Shown piece after piece: positions 8,143 to 16,985 of a DNA stretch of 64,000 bases. The notes beneath the pieces were generated by a model. The model searched no databases. It saw nothing but the letters and a program-made list of their open reading frames with translations, and was not told where the DNA came from. This stretch comes from Gaiella sp. GTDB lineage: Bacteria > Actinomycetota > Thermoleophilia > Gaiellales > Gaiellaceae. The DNA lies in assembly GCA_027493885.1 (NCBI GenBank), contig JAOSJZ010000001.1:930001-994000 (forward strand), read 5' to 3'. The position numbers and the translations under genes are program-made. The stretch's first letter is position 1. Each line of letters begins with the position of its first letter.

Positions 8143-8983
8143 TCTATCCACGGCCGGGGAGCGGCGGCCGGAGGCCGCCGACGGTCAGCATTGCCAATGC
8201 GATCAGCGCGTCGGCGGAGTGGAAGCCGTAGGCGCGCCGGGTGATCAGCCTGAGGGTGGTGTTGATCGCCTCGACGCGCGCGTTCGAGAGCCGGTGGGTG
8301 AGCGTCGCGACGATCCCGTCTCGGCTGGCGCTGATCGTCTTGGCGAGCTTGACGAAGCTGGCGATCCGGCAGCGGCGCGCCCAGGCGAGCCAGCCGTCCA
8401 GCAGCGCGACGGCCGCTTGCGTGTCCGGTTCGTGGAAGACAAGCCGCAGCTGCTCCTTGAGCAGGTAGGCGCGGTAGAGCCGCTCGTTGATCTTGGCGAT
8501 CTGGGACAGCTTCGTCTGCTGGCGGTCGGTCAGCCCCCTCGGGCCGCTTCCAGAGAGCCCAGCGGGCGCCTTTCAGCCAGCGGGCGCCGGCCTTGTCGCC
8601 CGCGCGTCGGGCGAGATTCCAGACCTCGCGTCGCACCTCGTCGAGCGCGTCGGTCGCGAGCTTGACGACGTGGAACGGATCGAGGCAGAGCACCGCCTGC
8701 GGACAGCGCTCGCGCACGGTACGGGTGATCCACTCGCCGAGGTCGCTCGAGACCAGCTCGAGCTTCGAGCTTCGCTCCTCGCCGAGCTCGTGGAGGAAGC
8801 GTTCGAGCGTCTTGCGGTCACGGCCGGGCGCCGCCCAGACGAGCAGACCGGTCTCGTGGTCGACGACGACGGTGATGTAGCGGTGCCCTTTGCGGTAGGA
8901 GAGCTCGTCGATCCCGATCCGACGCAGCCCCTCCAGCTGGTCGCCGTTGGCCGCTCGAAGCTCGGCGACGACGCGTTCGATGA

Positions 8984-8991
8984 TCCGGCCC
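8984..8991. repeat. Left target-site duplication TCCGGCCC of the IS256-type element
   Basis: The octamer is repeated exactly at 10370-10377. Eight base pairs is the normal IS256-family duplication length. Confidence 0.85.
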
Positions 8992-10369
8992 GGTAGTGCG
9001 CGGATTTTTGTGTATCCGACTGGTCTGTCCGGCCCGGTCGTGAGGCTCGCGGCGTAGCCGCGTGCCGAGCGATCGGGCCGGGTGGCCCGGAAGGAGGCCC
9101 TGATGGGCAAGCACAGTGAGATCCCGGACGAGCTGATCGATCAGCTGTTGGGGGAGTATGAGGGGCCGGAGCAGTTGACCGGCCCGGACGGGTTGATCAA
9201 CCAGCTGCGCAGGCGGCTGATCGAGCGGGCTGCCGGCGCGGAGCTCGCCGACCATCTCGGCTACCCGCCGGGTGGCGAGCCGGATGAGGAGCAGCCGAAC
9301 CGGCGCAACGGCGTCTCGCAGAAGACGCTGCGGACGGTGGACGGGCCGCTGACGGTCGAGCTGCCCCGTGATCGCGACGCGTCGTTCGAACCGCGGATCG
9401 TGCCCAAGCACAGCCGCACGTTCGACGGCTTCGACGAGCAGATCCTCGCCCTGTACGCCGGCGGGATGACCACCAGGGAGATCCAGCGGCACCTGCGCGA
9501 ACTGTACGGCGTCGACGTCTCCGACGGCCTGATCTCGCAGGTGACGGCGTCGATCCAAGACGACGTCAAGGCGTGGCAGTCGCGGCCGCTCGAGCAGCTG
9601 TACGTCGTTGTCTACCTGGACGCGATGCAGGTGGCGATCCGCGACCAGCAGGTCGTGCGCAAGAAGGCCGTCTACGTCGCGATCGGCGTCACCCTGGACG
9701 GCGAGCGCGACGTGCTGGGCCTCTGGGTCGAGAAGACGGAGGGGGCCCGCTTCTGGACGAGCGTGCTCACCGAGCTCAGAAACCGCGGCGTCACCGACAT
9801 CCTGTTTGTCTGCACCGACGGCCTGACCGGCTTCCCGGACGCGATCGACGCTGTCTTCCCGCTGGCGGTCAACCAGACGTGTGTTGTCCATCTCGTCCGC
9901 CAGTCGTTGCGCTACCTCTCCTGGAAGGAGCGCAAAAGCTGCGCCAGCGAGCTCAGGCGCCTCTACACCGCCCCGGACGCCGACGCCGCCCGGAAGGTGC
10001 TCGAGGAGCTGCCCGCCGCCTGGGCCGACAGCACCACCAAGACCGCCGCGTTGCAGGTCTGGGACAGGGCCTGGGACCGCTTCATCCCCTTCCTCGCCTT
10101 CCCCACCGAGATCCGCCGCGTTGTCTACACAACAAACACGGTCGAGAGCCTACACATGCAGATCCGCAAAACGATCAAGACCCGCGGCCACTTCCCCAAC
10201 GACGACGCCGCCCTCCGCCTGATCTGGCTCGCGATCAACCGAGCGAAAACGAACTGGCGAACCTGTTACAACTGGACGACCGCCATGGCCGTCCTCCGCA
10301 TCCACTTCGGAGACCGCATCCCCGACAACACCTAATCACCCACCGATACACAGAAAAACGCGCAGGCTC
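8992..10369. mobile_element. Intact IS256-family insertion sequence
   Basis: The 1378-bp element has ungapped imperfect inverted ends. GCGCG, TTT and TGTGTATC match in register in the first 27 bases of each end. It is flanked by exact 8-bp repeats TCCGGCCC at 8984 and 10370. It carries one full-length transposase gene. The insertion is inside the transposase gene of the ISL3-type element, so it happened later. The exact duplication and intact gene suggest a recent event. Confidence 0.9.
9103..10335 (+). CDS. IS256-family (mutator-type) transposase
   Basis: The 410-residue transposase has the DDE catalytic residues in YLDAMQV, CTDGLTGFPDAI and TNTVESLHMQIRK. The family segment around the third residue (RRVVYTTNTVESL) is fully preserved. 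The ATG at 9103 follows a perfect AAGGAGG site at six bases and is preferred over an upstream in-frame codon. It acts on the inverted ends at 8992 and 10369 to move the element. No frame damage is seen, in contrast to the host ISL3-type element around it. Confidence 0.93.
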   Translation: MGKHSEIPDELIDQLLGEYEGPEQLTGPDGLINQLRRRLIERAAGAELADHLGYPPGGEPDEEQPNRRNGVSQKTLRTVDGPLTVELPRDRDASFEPRIVPKHSRTFDGFDEQILALYAGGMTTREIQRHLRELYGVDVSDGLISQVTASIQDDVKAWQSRPLEQLYVVVYLDAMQVAIRDQQVVRKKAVYVAIGVTLDGERDVLGLWVEKTEGARFWTSVLTELRNRGVTDILFVCTDGLTGFPDAIDAVFPLAVNQTCVVHLVRQSLRYLSWKERKSCASELRRLYTAPDADAARKVLEELPAAWADSTTKTAALQVWDRAWDRFIPFLAFPTEIRRVVYTTNTVESLHMQIRKTIKTRGHFPNDDAALRLIWLAINRAKTNWRTCYNWTTAMAVLRIHFGDRIPDNT

Positions 10370-10377
10370 TCCGGCCC
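10370..10377. repeat. Right target-site duplication TCCGGCCC of the IS256-type element
   Basis: This is an exact match to 8984-8991. Confidence 0.85.
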
Positions 10378-10846
10378 ACCGTGTACCAGGAGACCCGCAT
10401 CAGCAGACAGCGCTCTTCGAGCACTGCGTCGCCAGCCAGCAGACCTGCTGCTCGAACTCGCGCGTGAACCGCGATCCGTGCCGCGCCCACGGCACCCTGG
10501 CGACGACCACGCCGTGGCGGCGGCAGTCGACCCTGGGCGCCTCCGCCTCCACAAACGCCCTGCAAGCGCCGACGTCGAGCGCCCGCCAGCGCCGCCTCCC
10601 ATCACCGCCGTCGTAGCCCGGCGAGCGGCGCCCGCAGAGACCGCACCGCGCCCGCTCCCCAGCCCGTGGACGCGCCCGCACAACGATCACGTCGTCCTCG
10701 ACGATCACCGCTTCCACGACCGCCCGGCCGAGCCCGAGCGGTCGCACGAATACCCTTCCTCCGCGCACGTCGTTTCTGCCCTCCTTCGGGAGCCAGCCAT
10801 CAACAGCCGGAACCCTAGGAGCAGAGCGGCGTGCGCTTACCTATCG

Positions 10847-10879
10847 ACCCACGGAAACCTCAGGACCGCCGCAATTTCC
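10847..10879 (-). repeat. Right terminal inverted repeat of the ISL3-type element
   Basis: Read on the minus strand it begins GGAAATTGCGG and contains CCTGAGGTTTCCGTGGGT, the partner of the repeat at 8110-8142. Confidence 0.75.
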
Positions 10880-11221
10880 GCACGACACGCCGGGCGCGGG
10901 CTCTGGGGCGCGTGCCCGCGGGCGGTGTGGAACCCGCTCGCGCCCGCGTCAACCGGCCCGGGCTCGCTGCCGCGCTCTGCGGTGCAGCGCCCTGTCGCGG
11001 GCAGTCGCTGCGACCCGTCGTATCCGACCGTCTGCGTCGCGCCTCCCCCGCCCGATCTCGACTGCCGCGACCTCCCGTACCGCAACTTCCGCGTGTTGCC
11101 GCCCGATCCGCACCACTTCGACGGGGGCGGGGACGGCCGCGGCTGCGAGACCTGACCCGCCCGAGCCCGCGCGCCGCCCAGGGGCTCGTGACACTGTGTC
11201 ACCTGGGCGGATCGTGCGCCT

Positions 11222-11953
11222 TCACTCGGCCGGCGTGACGCGGGCGACCGCACGAACGGTCTCGCCCACGCAGAACCCGAGCGCGATGTCCCGGCCCGAC
11301 GCGAGCGTCGCGAGCTCGACCCGGTCGGCGAGGTCGATCGGGTCGCGGTAGTCGAGCTCGGCGACGAGGGGCGCCCGCAGGTCCACACCCGCCGCGCGCG
11401 TCACCTCCTCCACCGCCTGCCAGTAGACCGCGTTGTTCACGTGGCCGTGGAGGTCGACGTCGGTCGAGCGCAGCGCCCACGCGCTCCGCGGCGCCGCGTC
11501 CGATGGCGCCGGCAGCTCGAGCCGGGTCGAGACCGCCCGCCCGCCCGTCGCCTCGGCGTAGACGCCGAACGACTGGATCCGCGCGGGTCGCTGGTCGGGG
11601 CCGAGGTGGATCCAGACGCTGTCGACCTCGATCCGGCCGCCGCGGTCGCCCGCGAGCGACCAGCGCCGCCCCGCGGCGATCGCCGCGAGCCCGCTGCACC
11701 ACGTCACGAGCCCGACCTCGCGGTCGGAGAGGAATGGCACGCGCAGCTCGACCCGGATCCGCCGCACGAACCAGAGATGGTCGGGCACGCCCCACCCCGT
11801 CTCCTGCACGTCGTCGATCGCCACGTCCTGGAGGAAACGCGCGACGGCGTCGAGCCGCAGCCGCCCGGTCTCGTCCATGTCGGCGAGCCGCACCCGGCGC
11901 CGCGCCGAGAACGTGCGTCCCGACGACGGCAGCGGCAGCGACGGGTCGAGCAT
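11222..11953 (-). CDS. Acyl-ACP thioesterase-like (double hotdog) protein
   Basis: The 243-residue protein resembles the acyl-ACP thioesterase/hotdog group. It has two hotdog halves, with a central helix region near VARFLQDVAIDDVQETGWG and the second-half motif STDVDLHGHVNNAVYWQ, in which the Asn/His pair is typical of thioesterases. It probably hydrolyses a fatty acyl thioester in the cytoplasm. The ATG at 11953 overlaps the stop of the DUF3037 gene as TGATG, so translation is coupled and an upstream in-frame codon was not used. It is the last gene of a three-gene run with the DUF3037 and HipA-like genes. Whether they share a pathway is unclear. Confidence 0.75.
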   Translation of the reverse strand: MLDPSLPLPSSGRTFSARRRVRLADMDETGRLRLDAVARFLQDVAIDDVQETGWGVPDHLWFVRRIRVELRVPFLSDREVGLVTWCSGLAAIAAGRRWSLAGDRGGRIEVDSVWIHLGPDQRPARIQSFGVYAEATGGRAVSTRLELPAPSDAAPRSAWALRSTDVDLHGHVNNAVYWQAVEEVTRAAGVDLRAPLVAELDYRDPIDLADRVELATLASGRDIALGFCVGETVRAVARVTPAE

Positions 11954-12330
11954 CAGCGCACCAGCCGCTCGAACAGCTCGTCGAGGCACGCGCCGGGGTC
12001 GTCACACAGGCCCGTGTGCACCTCGGAGGCCTGCACGATCGTGCTCGCCGGTGCGGCGAGCCAGTGGAACCGTCCGGTGGTGTCGAGCGCCGCAATCGGC
12101 CCCGCCTCGGGGTCGCCGCGCGCGATCCGCTCGATCGCCGCGAGATGCCGCCGGGCCGCTTCGAGGTCGACGTCCCCTCCGAGCGCGCCGGCCCGCACCT
12201 CGTCGAGGGCGGTTCGCGCGCCGAGGAAGTCGCGCGGGCGGCAGAAGACGAGCACCCCGACGTTGATGCTCTCCCCCCGCTCGATGTCCGGCACGAGGCG
12301 AAGAACCGCGTACGAGAACGGCTCAGCCAC
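11953..12330 (-). CDS. DUF3037 family protein
   Basis: The 125-residue protein matches the DUF3037 pattern: YAVLRLVPDIERGESINVGVLVF near the N-terminus and a conserved GDPEAGPIAAL segment. Family members are usually encoded next to a HipA-like kinase, as here, where the reading frames overlap by eight bases. The biochemical function is unknown. The constant pairing suggests it is a partner or substrate of the kinase. It also overlaps the downstream thioesterase gene. Confidence 0.8.
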   Translation of the reverse strand: MAEPFSYAVLRLVPDIERGESINVGVLVFCRPRDFLGARTALDEVRAGALGGDVDLEAARRHLAAIERIARGDPEAGPIAALDTTGRFHWLAAPASTIVQASEVHTGLCDDPGACLDELFERLVR

Positions 12331-13069
12331 GCGCGTCCTCGGCCTCCTCGACGAACCCGCGCGGGGCCTCGAGCCGGCGGCGCAGGTAGTCGACGTAGAT
12401 CCCGCCGTCCCCGAAGCCGAGCCACTCCTCCGGCACCTCCGCCACCGCGTGCTCCAGCAGCGCCGGGGTCACTCTCCTCGCGAGCCGCACGTCCGCCGCC
12501 CCGATCGAGGACGCATACGGGAGGAGGACGTGCGCCCGTACCGCCTCGAACCGCCCGCGCGCGTGCCCGCCTTCGACGTCGGCGGCATGGTGGAAGTAGA
12601 GCGCGGCGCCGTGGTCGATCAGCCACAACCGCCCATGCCACCAGAGCAGGTTCGGGTTCTGCGCGGTGCGGTCGACGTTCGTCGCAAGCGCGTCGAGCCA
12701 GACGACGTCCGCCGCGAAGTCGGCCGACGGCGGCGGCGCCGCGGCCGGGCTGAAGGGCAGCGCGCCCGGCAGGAAGTCGACGCCGACGTTGAGCCCGCCG
12801 CTCGCGAGGAGGAGATCCTGGATCTCCGGGTCGGGCTCGGCGCGCCCGATCGCCGCGTCCAGCTCGACCAGCACGAGCTCGGGAACGGGAAACCCGAGCG
12901 CGCGGGCGAGCTCTCCGACGATCACCTCGGCCACGAGCGCCTTCGGCCCCTGCCCCGCGCCGCGGAACTTGAGCACGTAGAGCCCGTCGTCGTCGGCCTC
13001 GACGAGCGCAGGCAGCGACCCGCCCTCCCGCAGGGGCGTCACGTACCTCGTCGCCGCGACCCTGCGCAC
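12323..13069 (-). CDS. HipA-like kinase domain protein
   Basis: This 248-residue compact protein resembles the kinase core of HipA. The phosphate-binding N-terminus (ADDDGLYVLKFRGAGQG) carries the lysine. The catalytic loop is WLDALATNVDRTAQNPNLL, and the metal-binding motif is LWLIDHGAALYF, in place of DFG. HipA toxins phosphorylate glutamyl-tRNA synthetase, but these short versions lack the N-terminal HipB-binding part and no HipB-like antitoxin is adjacent. Its partner is the DUF3037 protein. The start is a GTG at 13069 with no obvious ribosome site. The substrate is unknown. Confidence 0.75.
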   Translation of the reverse strand: MRRVAATRYVTPLREGGSLPALVEADDDGLYVLKFRGAGQGPKALVAEVIVGELARALGFPVPELVLVELDAAIGRAEPDPEIQDLLLASGGLNVGVDFLPGALPFSPAAAPPPSADFAADVVWLDALATNVDRTAQNPNLLWWHGRLWLIDHGAALYFHHAADVEGGHARGRFEAVRAHVLLPYASSIGAADVRLARRVTPALLEHAVAEVPEEWLGFGDGGIYVDYLRRRLEAPRGFVEEAEDARG

Positions 13070-13091
13070 GAGCGCGAGCGTATCGCGGCCT

Positions 13092-14451
13092 TCAGAGCCC
13101 GTACGCCTCGAGCAGCCGCAGCCAGAGCTCCGAGCGAGTCGGAAACGACGGCACCGCGTGCCAGAGGTCCTCGAGCATGACCTCGCCGATCACCGCGATC
13201 GTCGCCGCATGAAGCGCCTCCGCGACCTCCGAGCCGGTGATGGTCGCGCCGACGACGACGCGCCGGTCCTCGTCCACGACCAGCCGGGCCGTGCCCGGAG
13301 CGCCCCGCCCCACGAACGAGCCGCCGGCGTTGCCGCTCGTCTCCACCTCGACGGCGCGTGCGCGGAGGCCCGCCGCCTGCGCCGCCGCGAGCGTGAGACC
13401 GACGGCCCCCACCTGGGGATCGGTGAAGATCACGCGCGGCGAGGCGCCGCCGTCCGAGCGCAGCCGCACGTCCTTGCCGAGGATCGCGTCCGCGGCGAGC
13501 CGCGCCTGGTACTTGCCCATGTGCGTGAGGAGAGCGCGACCGTTGACGTCCCCGACGGCGTAGAGCCACGACTCGTGCCCCGGAACGCGGAGCGACTCGT
13601 CGACGGCGACGTGCTTCCCGGGCTCGAGCCCGACCGTCTCGAGGCCGATGCCGGCGCTCCGCGGAGTCCGGCCGACCGAGACGAGGACCTCGTCCGCCTC
13701 GACGGTCTCGCCGCCGCCGAGCTCCACGCGAACCGCGCCGTTCCTCGACACGGCGGCGACCGATGTCTCGAGCCGCACGTCCACGCCGGCCTCGCGGAGC
13801 GCCGCCGCCACCTGCTCGCTGGCGAACGGCTCCTCCCGCTCGATCAGCCGATCTCCGCGATGCACGAGCGTGACCTGCGACCCGAGCGACGACCACGCCT
13901 GCGCCATCTCGACGCCGACGACCCCGCCGCCGAGGACGAAGAGGCGCCTGGGCACGTGCTTCGCCGTCGTCGCCTCGATGTTCGTCCACGGCTTCGCGTC
14001 GACGAGACCGGGGACGGGGGGGATCGTCGCGAAGCTGCCCGTCGCGACGACCGCGGCGCGCCGCGCGCCGAGCAGCTCGTCGCCGACGACAACGCGGCGC
14101 TCGCCGTCGAGCCTGCCGTGGCCACGCACGAGGACGACGCCGCGCTCCTCGAGCCACGGCAGCATCGACGAGTCGTCGAGCTCGTGGACGACCTCGTCGC
14201 GGCGCGCGAGCACCGCACCCACATCGAGCAAGCCCGTCGGCACGCCGGGCACGCGTCCCGCCTCGGCTGCGAGCTCGCCAGGCCGCAGGAGGGCCTTGGA
14301 GGGCATGCACGCGTAGAACGAGCACTCGCCCCCGACGAGCCGCTCCTCGACGATCGCCACCTCCAGCCCCGGCCTCGCCGAGCCGCCCGGCGATCACCTC
14401 CCCGGGCGCCCCGGCACCGATCACGACCGCGTCGAACGTGCGCTCTCGCAT
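13092..14451 (-). CDS. Pyridine nucleotide-disulfide oxidoreductase, dihydrolipoamide dehydrogenase-like (one frameshift)
   Basis: The class I flavoprotein disulfide reductase has an FAD-binding start (FDAVVIGAGAPGEVIAGRL) and the redox-active CxxxxC disulfide (GGECSFYACMPSK). An NAD(P)-binding GGGVVGVEMAQAW motif and a C-terminal dimerisation domain follow. It transfers electrons from NAD(P)H to a disulfide or metal substrate, or the reverse. The frame shifts in a CCCC run at 14367-14370: removing one base joins GEAG to LEVAIVEERLVGGE. Without the correction the FAD motif is lost, so the true start is the ATG at 14451. No lipoyl-dehydrogenase complex genes are adjacent, so the substrate is open (lipoamide, mycothione or metal). 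Confidence 0.8.
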
Positions 14452-14468
14452 CTCCGACCTCCCGTCGC

Positions 14469-14494
14469 AGGTGTCCGACTTCAGTCGGACACCT
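14469..14494. repeat. Dispersed palindrome, copy 2 (perfect)
   Basis: The arms AGGTGTCCGACT and AGTCGGACACCT are perfect 12-base inverted repeats around a two-base centre. The site lies between the divergent oxidoreductase and RNase genes. Near-identical copies are at 61530 and 63748. Confidence 0.7.
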
Positions 14495-14515
14495 TAGGGC
14501 GTCGGCTCACCGCAG

Positions 14516-14521
14516 TACGCT
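14516..14521 (+). promoter_or_regulatory. -10 box (TACGCT) of a leaderless promoter
   Basis: TACGCT is followed by six bases and then the GTG at 14528, the same spacing as at 2302, 26475 and 29962. Confidence 0.5.
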
Positions 14522-14527
14522 CCCCGG

Positions 14528-15956
14528 GTGCCGCACCGCCGTCTCCGACTCACCGCCGTCGACGGCGGTGAGATCGTGGCCGCTCTCGCCGAGCTGCGAC
14601 GCCAGTTGCAGGTGACGGTCGGCTTCCCCGAGGAGGTCGTCGCGGAGGCGAAGCAAGCTGCGCAGGACGTCGAGCTGCCGGATGCCGACGAGACGGACAT
14701 CCCGTTTCTCACCATCGATCCGCCGGCATCGCGCGACCTCGACCAGGCGCTCCACATCGAGCGGGAGGGTCACGGCTACCGGGTGCGCTACGCCATCGCC
14801 GACGTGGCCGCGTTCGTCGTCCCGGGCGGCCCCCTCGACGAGGAGGCCCACCGTCGCGGCGAGACGCTCTACGCCCCCGACGGAAACGCGCGGCTCTACC
14901 CGCCGGCGCTCTCGGAAGGCGCGGCCAGCCTGCTTCCCGACCAGGTGCGCCCCGCGCTCGTCTGGACGATGGACGTCGACGGCACCGGCGAGGGGGTCGA
15001 GGTGTCGGTGCGCAAGGCGAGGGTCCGTAGCCGCGCCAAGCTCGACTACGAGAGCGTCCAGCGGGCGCTCGACGACGGCTCCGCGGACGAGGTGCTCCTG
15101 CTGCTGCGCGAGGTGGGGACGCTCCGCCAGCAGCGGGAGGTACGCCGCGGCGGCGTCAGCCTGCAGCTCCCCGAGCAGGAGGTCGTCAAGGGCCCGGACG
15201 GCTATCGGCTCTCCTACCGCGCGCCGCTCCCGGTCGAGGGTTGGAATGCCCAGATCTCGCTGATGACCGGCATGGCCGCTGCCGAGCTCATGCTCACCGG
15301 CGAGGTCGGGATCCTCCGTACCGTCCCCGACGCCGACCCCGCGCGCCTTACCCGCTTCCGCAACACGGCGAAGGCGCTCGGCGTCCCGTGGCCGGAGGCG
15401 ATGCCCTATCCGGACTTCATCCGGATGCTCGACCCCAACGTCCCCCGCCAGGCAGCGCTTCTCGCCGAGGCCGCGGGGCTGATGCGCGGCTCGGGCTACC
15501 TGGCCTTCGACCACCGCGTCCCCGAGCACGCCGAGCACGCCGCGCTCGCCTCCACGTACGCCCACACGACCGCCCCACTCCGCCGGCTCGTCGACCGCTA
15601 CGTCGGCGAGACGTGCATCGCCCTCTCGGAGGGGAAGAAGGTGCCGCAGTGGGTCGAATCCGAGCTCCCGAAGCTTCCCGCGGTGATGGAGGAGTCGGCA
15701 CGCAGGGGCGAGCCAGTACGAGGCGGGCATCGTCTCGACGCTCGAGGCGGCCCTCCTCGAGCGGAGCGTCGGGCAGACCTTCGAGGCGGTCGTGATCGAG
15801 GTGGACGGCGACGGGGAGGGCGGCAGCGTCCAGCTCCGCGACCCGGCCGTCACCGCGCGCTGCGACGGCCGCGAGTTGCCCCTCGGCGAGCCGGTGCAGG
15901 TGCGGCTCGAGCTCGCCGACGTGACGGCGCGGCAGGTGCGCTTTTCGCTCGCCTGA
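14528..15956 (+). CDS. RNase II/R-family exoribonuclease (RNB domain, one frameshift)
   Basis: This protein of about 476 residues has the RNB catalytic core: the magnesium-binding aspartates in TIDPPASRDLDQALHIE, the ADVAAFV strand, and the conserved TYAHTTAPLRRLVDRYV segment. A short S1-like C-terminus follows. It degrades RNA 3' to 5' in the cytoplasm. It lacks the N-terminal cold-shock domains of RNase R, so it is the short form found in Actinobacteria. The frame shifts at a GGGG run (15705-15708): dropping one base joins ESARRA to SQYEAGIVSTLEAALLE and gives the stop at 15956. A leaderless GTG start is supported by the TACGCT box. Confidence 0.82.
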
Positions 15957-16070
15957 CGGGGCGCCTACGAGCCGGCGCCGCGCTTCTTCGCGCTGAGGTC
16001 GCGGTGGCGGTCGATCATCTCGAGCAGTCTGCGGTCGAGATCCGCCCGACGCTCGAGACATGGGCGCCGG

Positions 16071-16400
16071 TTGAACGTCTCCCGGGTCGCCGGCGTGGTC
16101 GTGCTCGTCGGCTCGCTCGGCACGATCGTCTTCGGCGTCTGGCTCGCGATCTCGGTCGATGCCTACCAGGTGTGGGACGGCTGGGTGCTCGCCGCGATCG
16201 TCCTGTGGGCGGTCGCCGTCGAGCTCGGCCGGCGGAGCGGCAAACGGCTACCGGGAGGTCGGCATGGAGGCCCGCAAGCTCGCCGCCGCGGGCACCGAGA
16301 CCAGCCCGCTCGTGGCGGAGACCTTCGCCGCGTCGCGGTCCCTGTGGTTCCACGCGGCGAGCAGCGTGCTCGTCCTCCTCGTCCTCGTCGACATGATTGG
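16071..16400 (+). pseudogene. DUF2269-like membrane protein remnant
   Basis: Two hydrophobic segments (VAGVVVLVGSLGTIVFGVWLA and WVLAAIVLWAVAVELG) are followed, after an extra A in the AAA run at 16242-16244, by NGYREVGMEARKLAAAG. A third membrane segment (AASSVLVLLVLVDMI) comes next. This resembles small predicted membrane proteins of the DUF2269 type. The usual N-terminal segment is missing, the only start is a TTG, and the C-terminus is not clean, so it is probably a decayed gene. The remaining bases of the 15957-16450 interval show nothing else convincing. Confidence 0.45.
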
Positions 16401-16450
16401 CGCCCATGGCCCCGACGTATGCGGACACACTGCATGGGCGGCAAGCCGGG

Positions 16451-16960
16451 CTAGGGCGCGAAGATCCGCTCCGCGACGGCGAGGGTCTCCCGCCCGAACA
16501 GCACGAGCCGCGCCTCGCCGACCGACGTCTCCACGCCGCGGAGCGTCACGAGCGCCTGCCGGACCGCGTCGTCGAGCGGCCAGCCGAACGCGCCGGAGGA
16601 GATGAGCGGGAAGGCAATGGTCGCCGCCCCCAGCTCGTCCGCGACCGCGAGCGCGCGCTCGTAGCACGAGCGCAGGGTCGTGCTCAGGTCGCGCGAGCCG
16701 TCGTACACGGGACCAACCGTGTGGATCACCCACCGCGCGGGGAGCCGGCCCGCCGTCGTCGCGACCGCCTCGCCCGCGGGCAGCCCGTCCGGGAAGCGAG
16801 TCGCGCGGAGCTCACGGCAGGCGGCGAGGATCTCCGGGCCGCCGCCCCGGTGGATCGCGCCGTCGACGCCTCCGCCGCCGAGCAGCGACGAGTTCGCGGC
16901 GTTGACGATCGCGTCGACCTCCTGAACGGTGATGTCACCCTCGACGAGCTCGATCCGCAC
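16451..16960 (-). CDS. Macro domain protein (ADP-ribose binding/hydrolysis)
   Basis: The 169-residue protein is a stand-alone macro domain: IELVEGDITVQEVDAIVNAA near the start, the ADP-ribose-binding loop NSSLLGGGGVDGAIH, and the second loop PLISSGAFGWP. Such proteins remove ADP-ribose or O-acetyl-ADP-ribose adducts in the cytoplasm. The GTG at 16960 is the first start consistent with the domain, and no good ribosome site is visible. It lies just downstream of the ClC channel gene on the same strand (26-base gap) and may be co-transcribed. No ADP-ribosyltransferase is adjacent. Confidence 0.88.
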   Translation of the reverse strand: MRIELVEGDITVQEVDAIVNAANSSLLGGGGVDGAIHRGGGPEILAACRELRATRFPDGLPAGEAVATTAGRLPARWVIHTVGPVYDGSRDLSTTLRSCYERALAVADELGAATIAFPLISSGAFGWPLDDAVRQALVTLRGVETSVGEARLVLFGRETLAVAERIFAP

Positions 16961-16985
16961 GCCGCAGATGATCGCCGACGGACGC

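Larger units (their letters stand above)
8144..10768 (-). pseudogene. ISL3-family transposase, interrupted and frameshifted
   Basis: The N-terminal piece (10768 down to about 10378) holds the zinc-finger domain (CGLCGRRSPGYDGG) and the segment CWLATQCSKSAV. A one-base shift near 10405 leads to LMRVSWYTVG. An IS256-type element then separates this from GRIIERVVAELRAANGD (8991 downward), the start of the DDE transposase domain (IGIDELSYRKGHRY, VSSDLGEWI, CLDPFHVVKLA). An extra base in the C run at 8534-8538 shifts the frame after LWKRPEG. The corrected frame then runs through LSNARVEAINTTLRLITRRA to a TAG at 8144-8146. The protein would be about 430 residues, but it cannot be made as drawn. Confidence 0.85.
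8110..10879. mobile_element. ISL3-family insertion sequence carrying a nested IS256-type element
   Basis: The ends are a 33-bp imperfect inverted repeat (8110-8142 and 10847-10879, about 28 of 33 matching). Its core TTTCCGTGGG is the usual ISL3-type end. Without the nested element and one copy of its target duplication, the length is about 1.38 kb, normal for ISL3 elements. The single minus-strand transposase gene is broken by the nested insertion and two frameshifts, so the element is probably immobile. No clear 8-bp target duplication is left at its ends, so the insertion may be old. It lies inside the thermonuclease gene. Confidence 0.85.
7677..11155 (+). pseudogene. Secreted thermonuclease (SNase-like) gene split by an insertion element
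   Basis: The 5' part (7677-8109) encodes a signal-like leader and the SNase domain (HVARVVDGDTIEL, VRLVQIDTPEV, RYGRLLRYV). One G is missing near 8057, where RRGAA must pass into VWFYEGDRGRYATRLL. The 3' part (10880-11155) resumes with ARHAGRGLWGACPR and ends in a cysteine-rich tail (CDPSYPTVCVAPPPPDLDC, then DPHHFDGGGDGRGCE), typical of secreted actinobacterial SNase proteins. Between the halves lies an ISL3-type element of about 2.77 kb that contains a second element. Removing it would rejoin RLLAA to RHAGRGLWG. The gene is inactivated in this strain. The 15-bp palindrome at 7732 lies inside its coding sequence. Confidence 0.8.

Noticed and set aside
8102..10887. Target-site duplication for the ISL3-type element
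   Set aside because: The eight bases on each side do not match, so no duplication is claimed. The ends are set by the inverted repeats and by the resumed thermonuclease reading.
15968..16060. Minus-strand reading ending LLEMIDRHRDLSAKKRGAGS
   Set aside because: The tail looks protein-like, but no start codon exists in frame and it overlaps the membrane-protein remnant. It could be the end of a lost gene.
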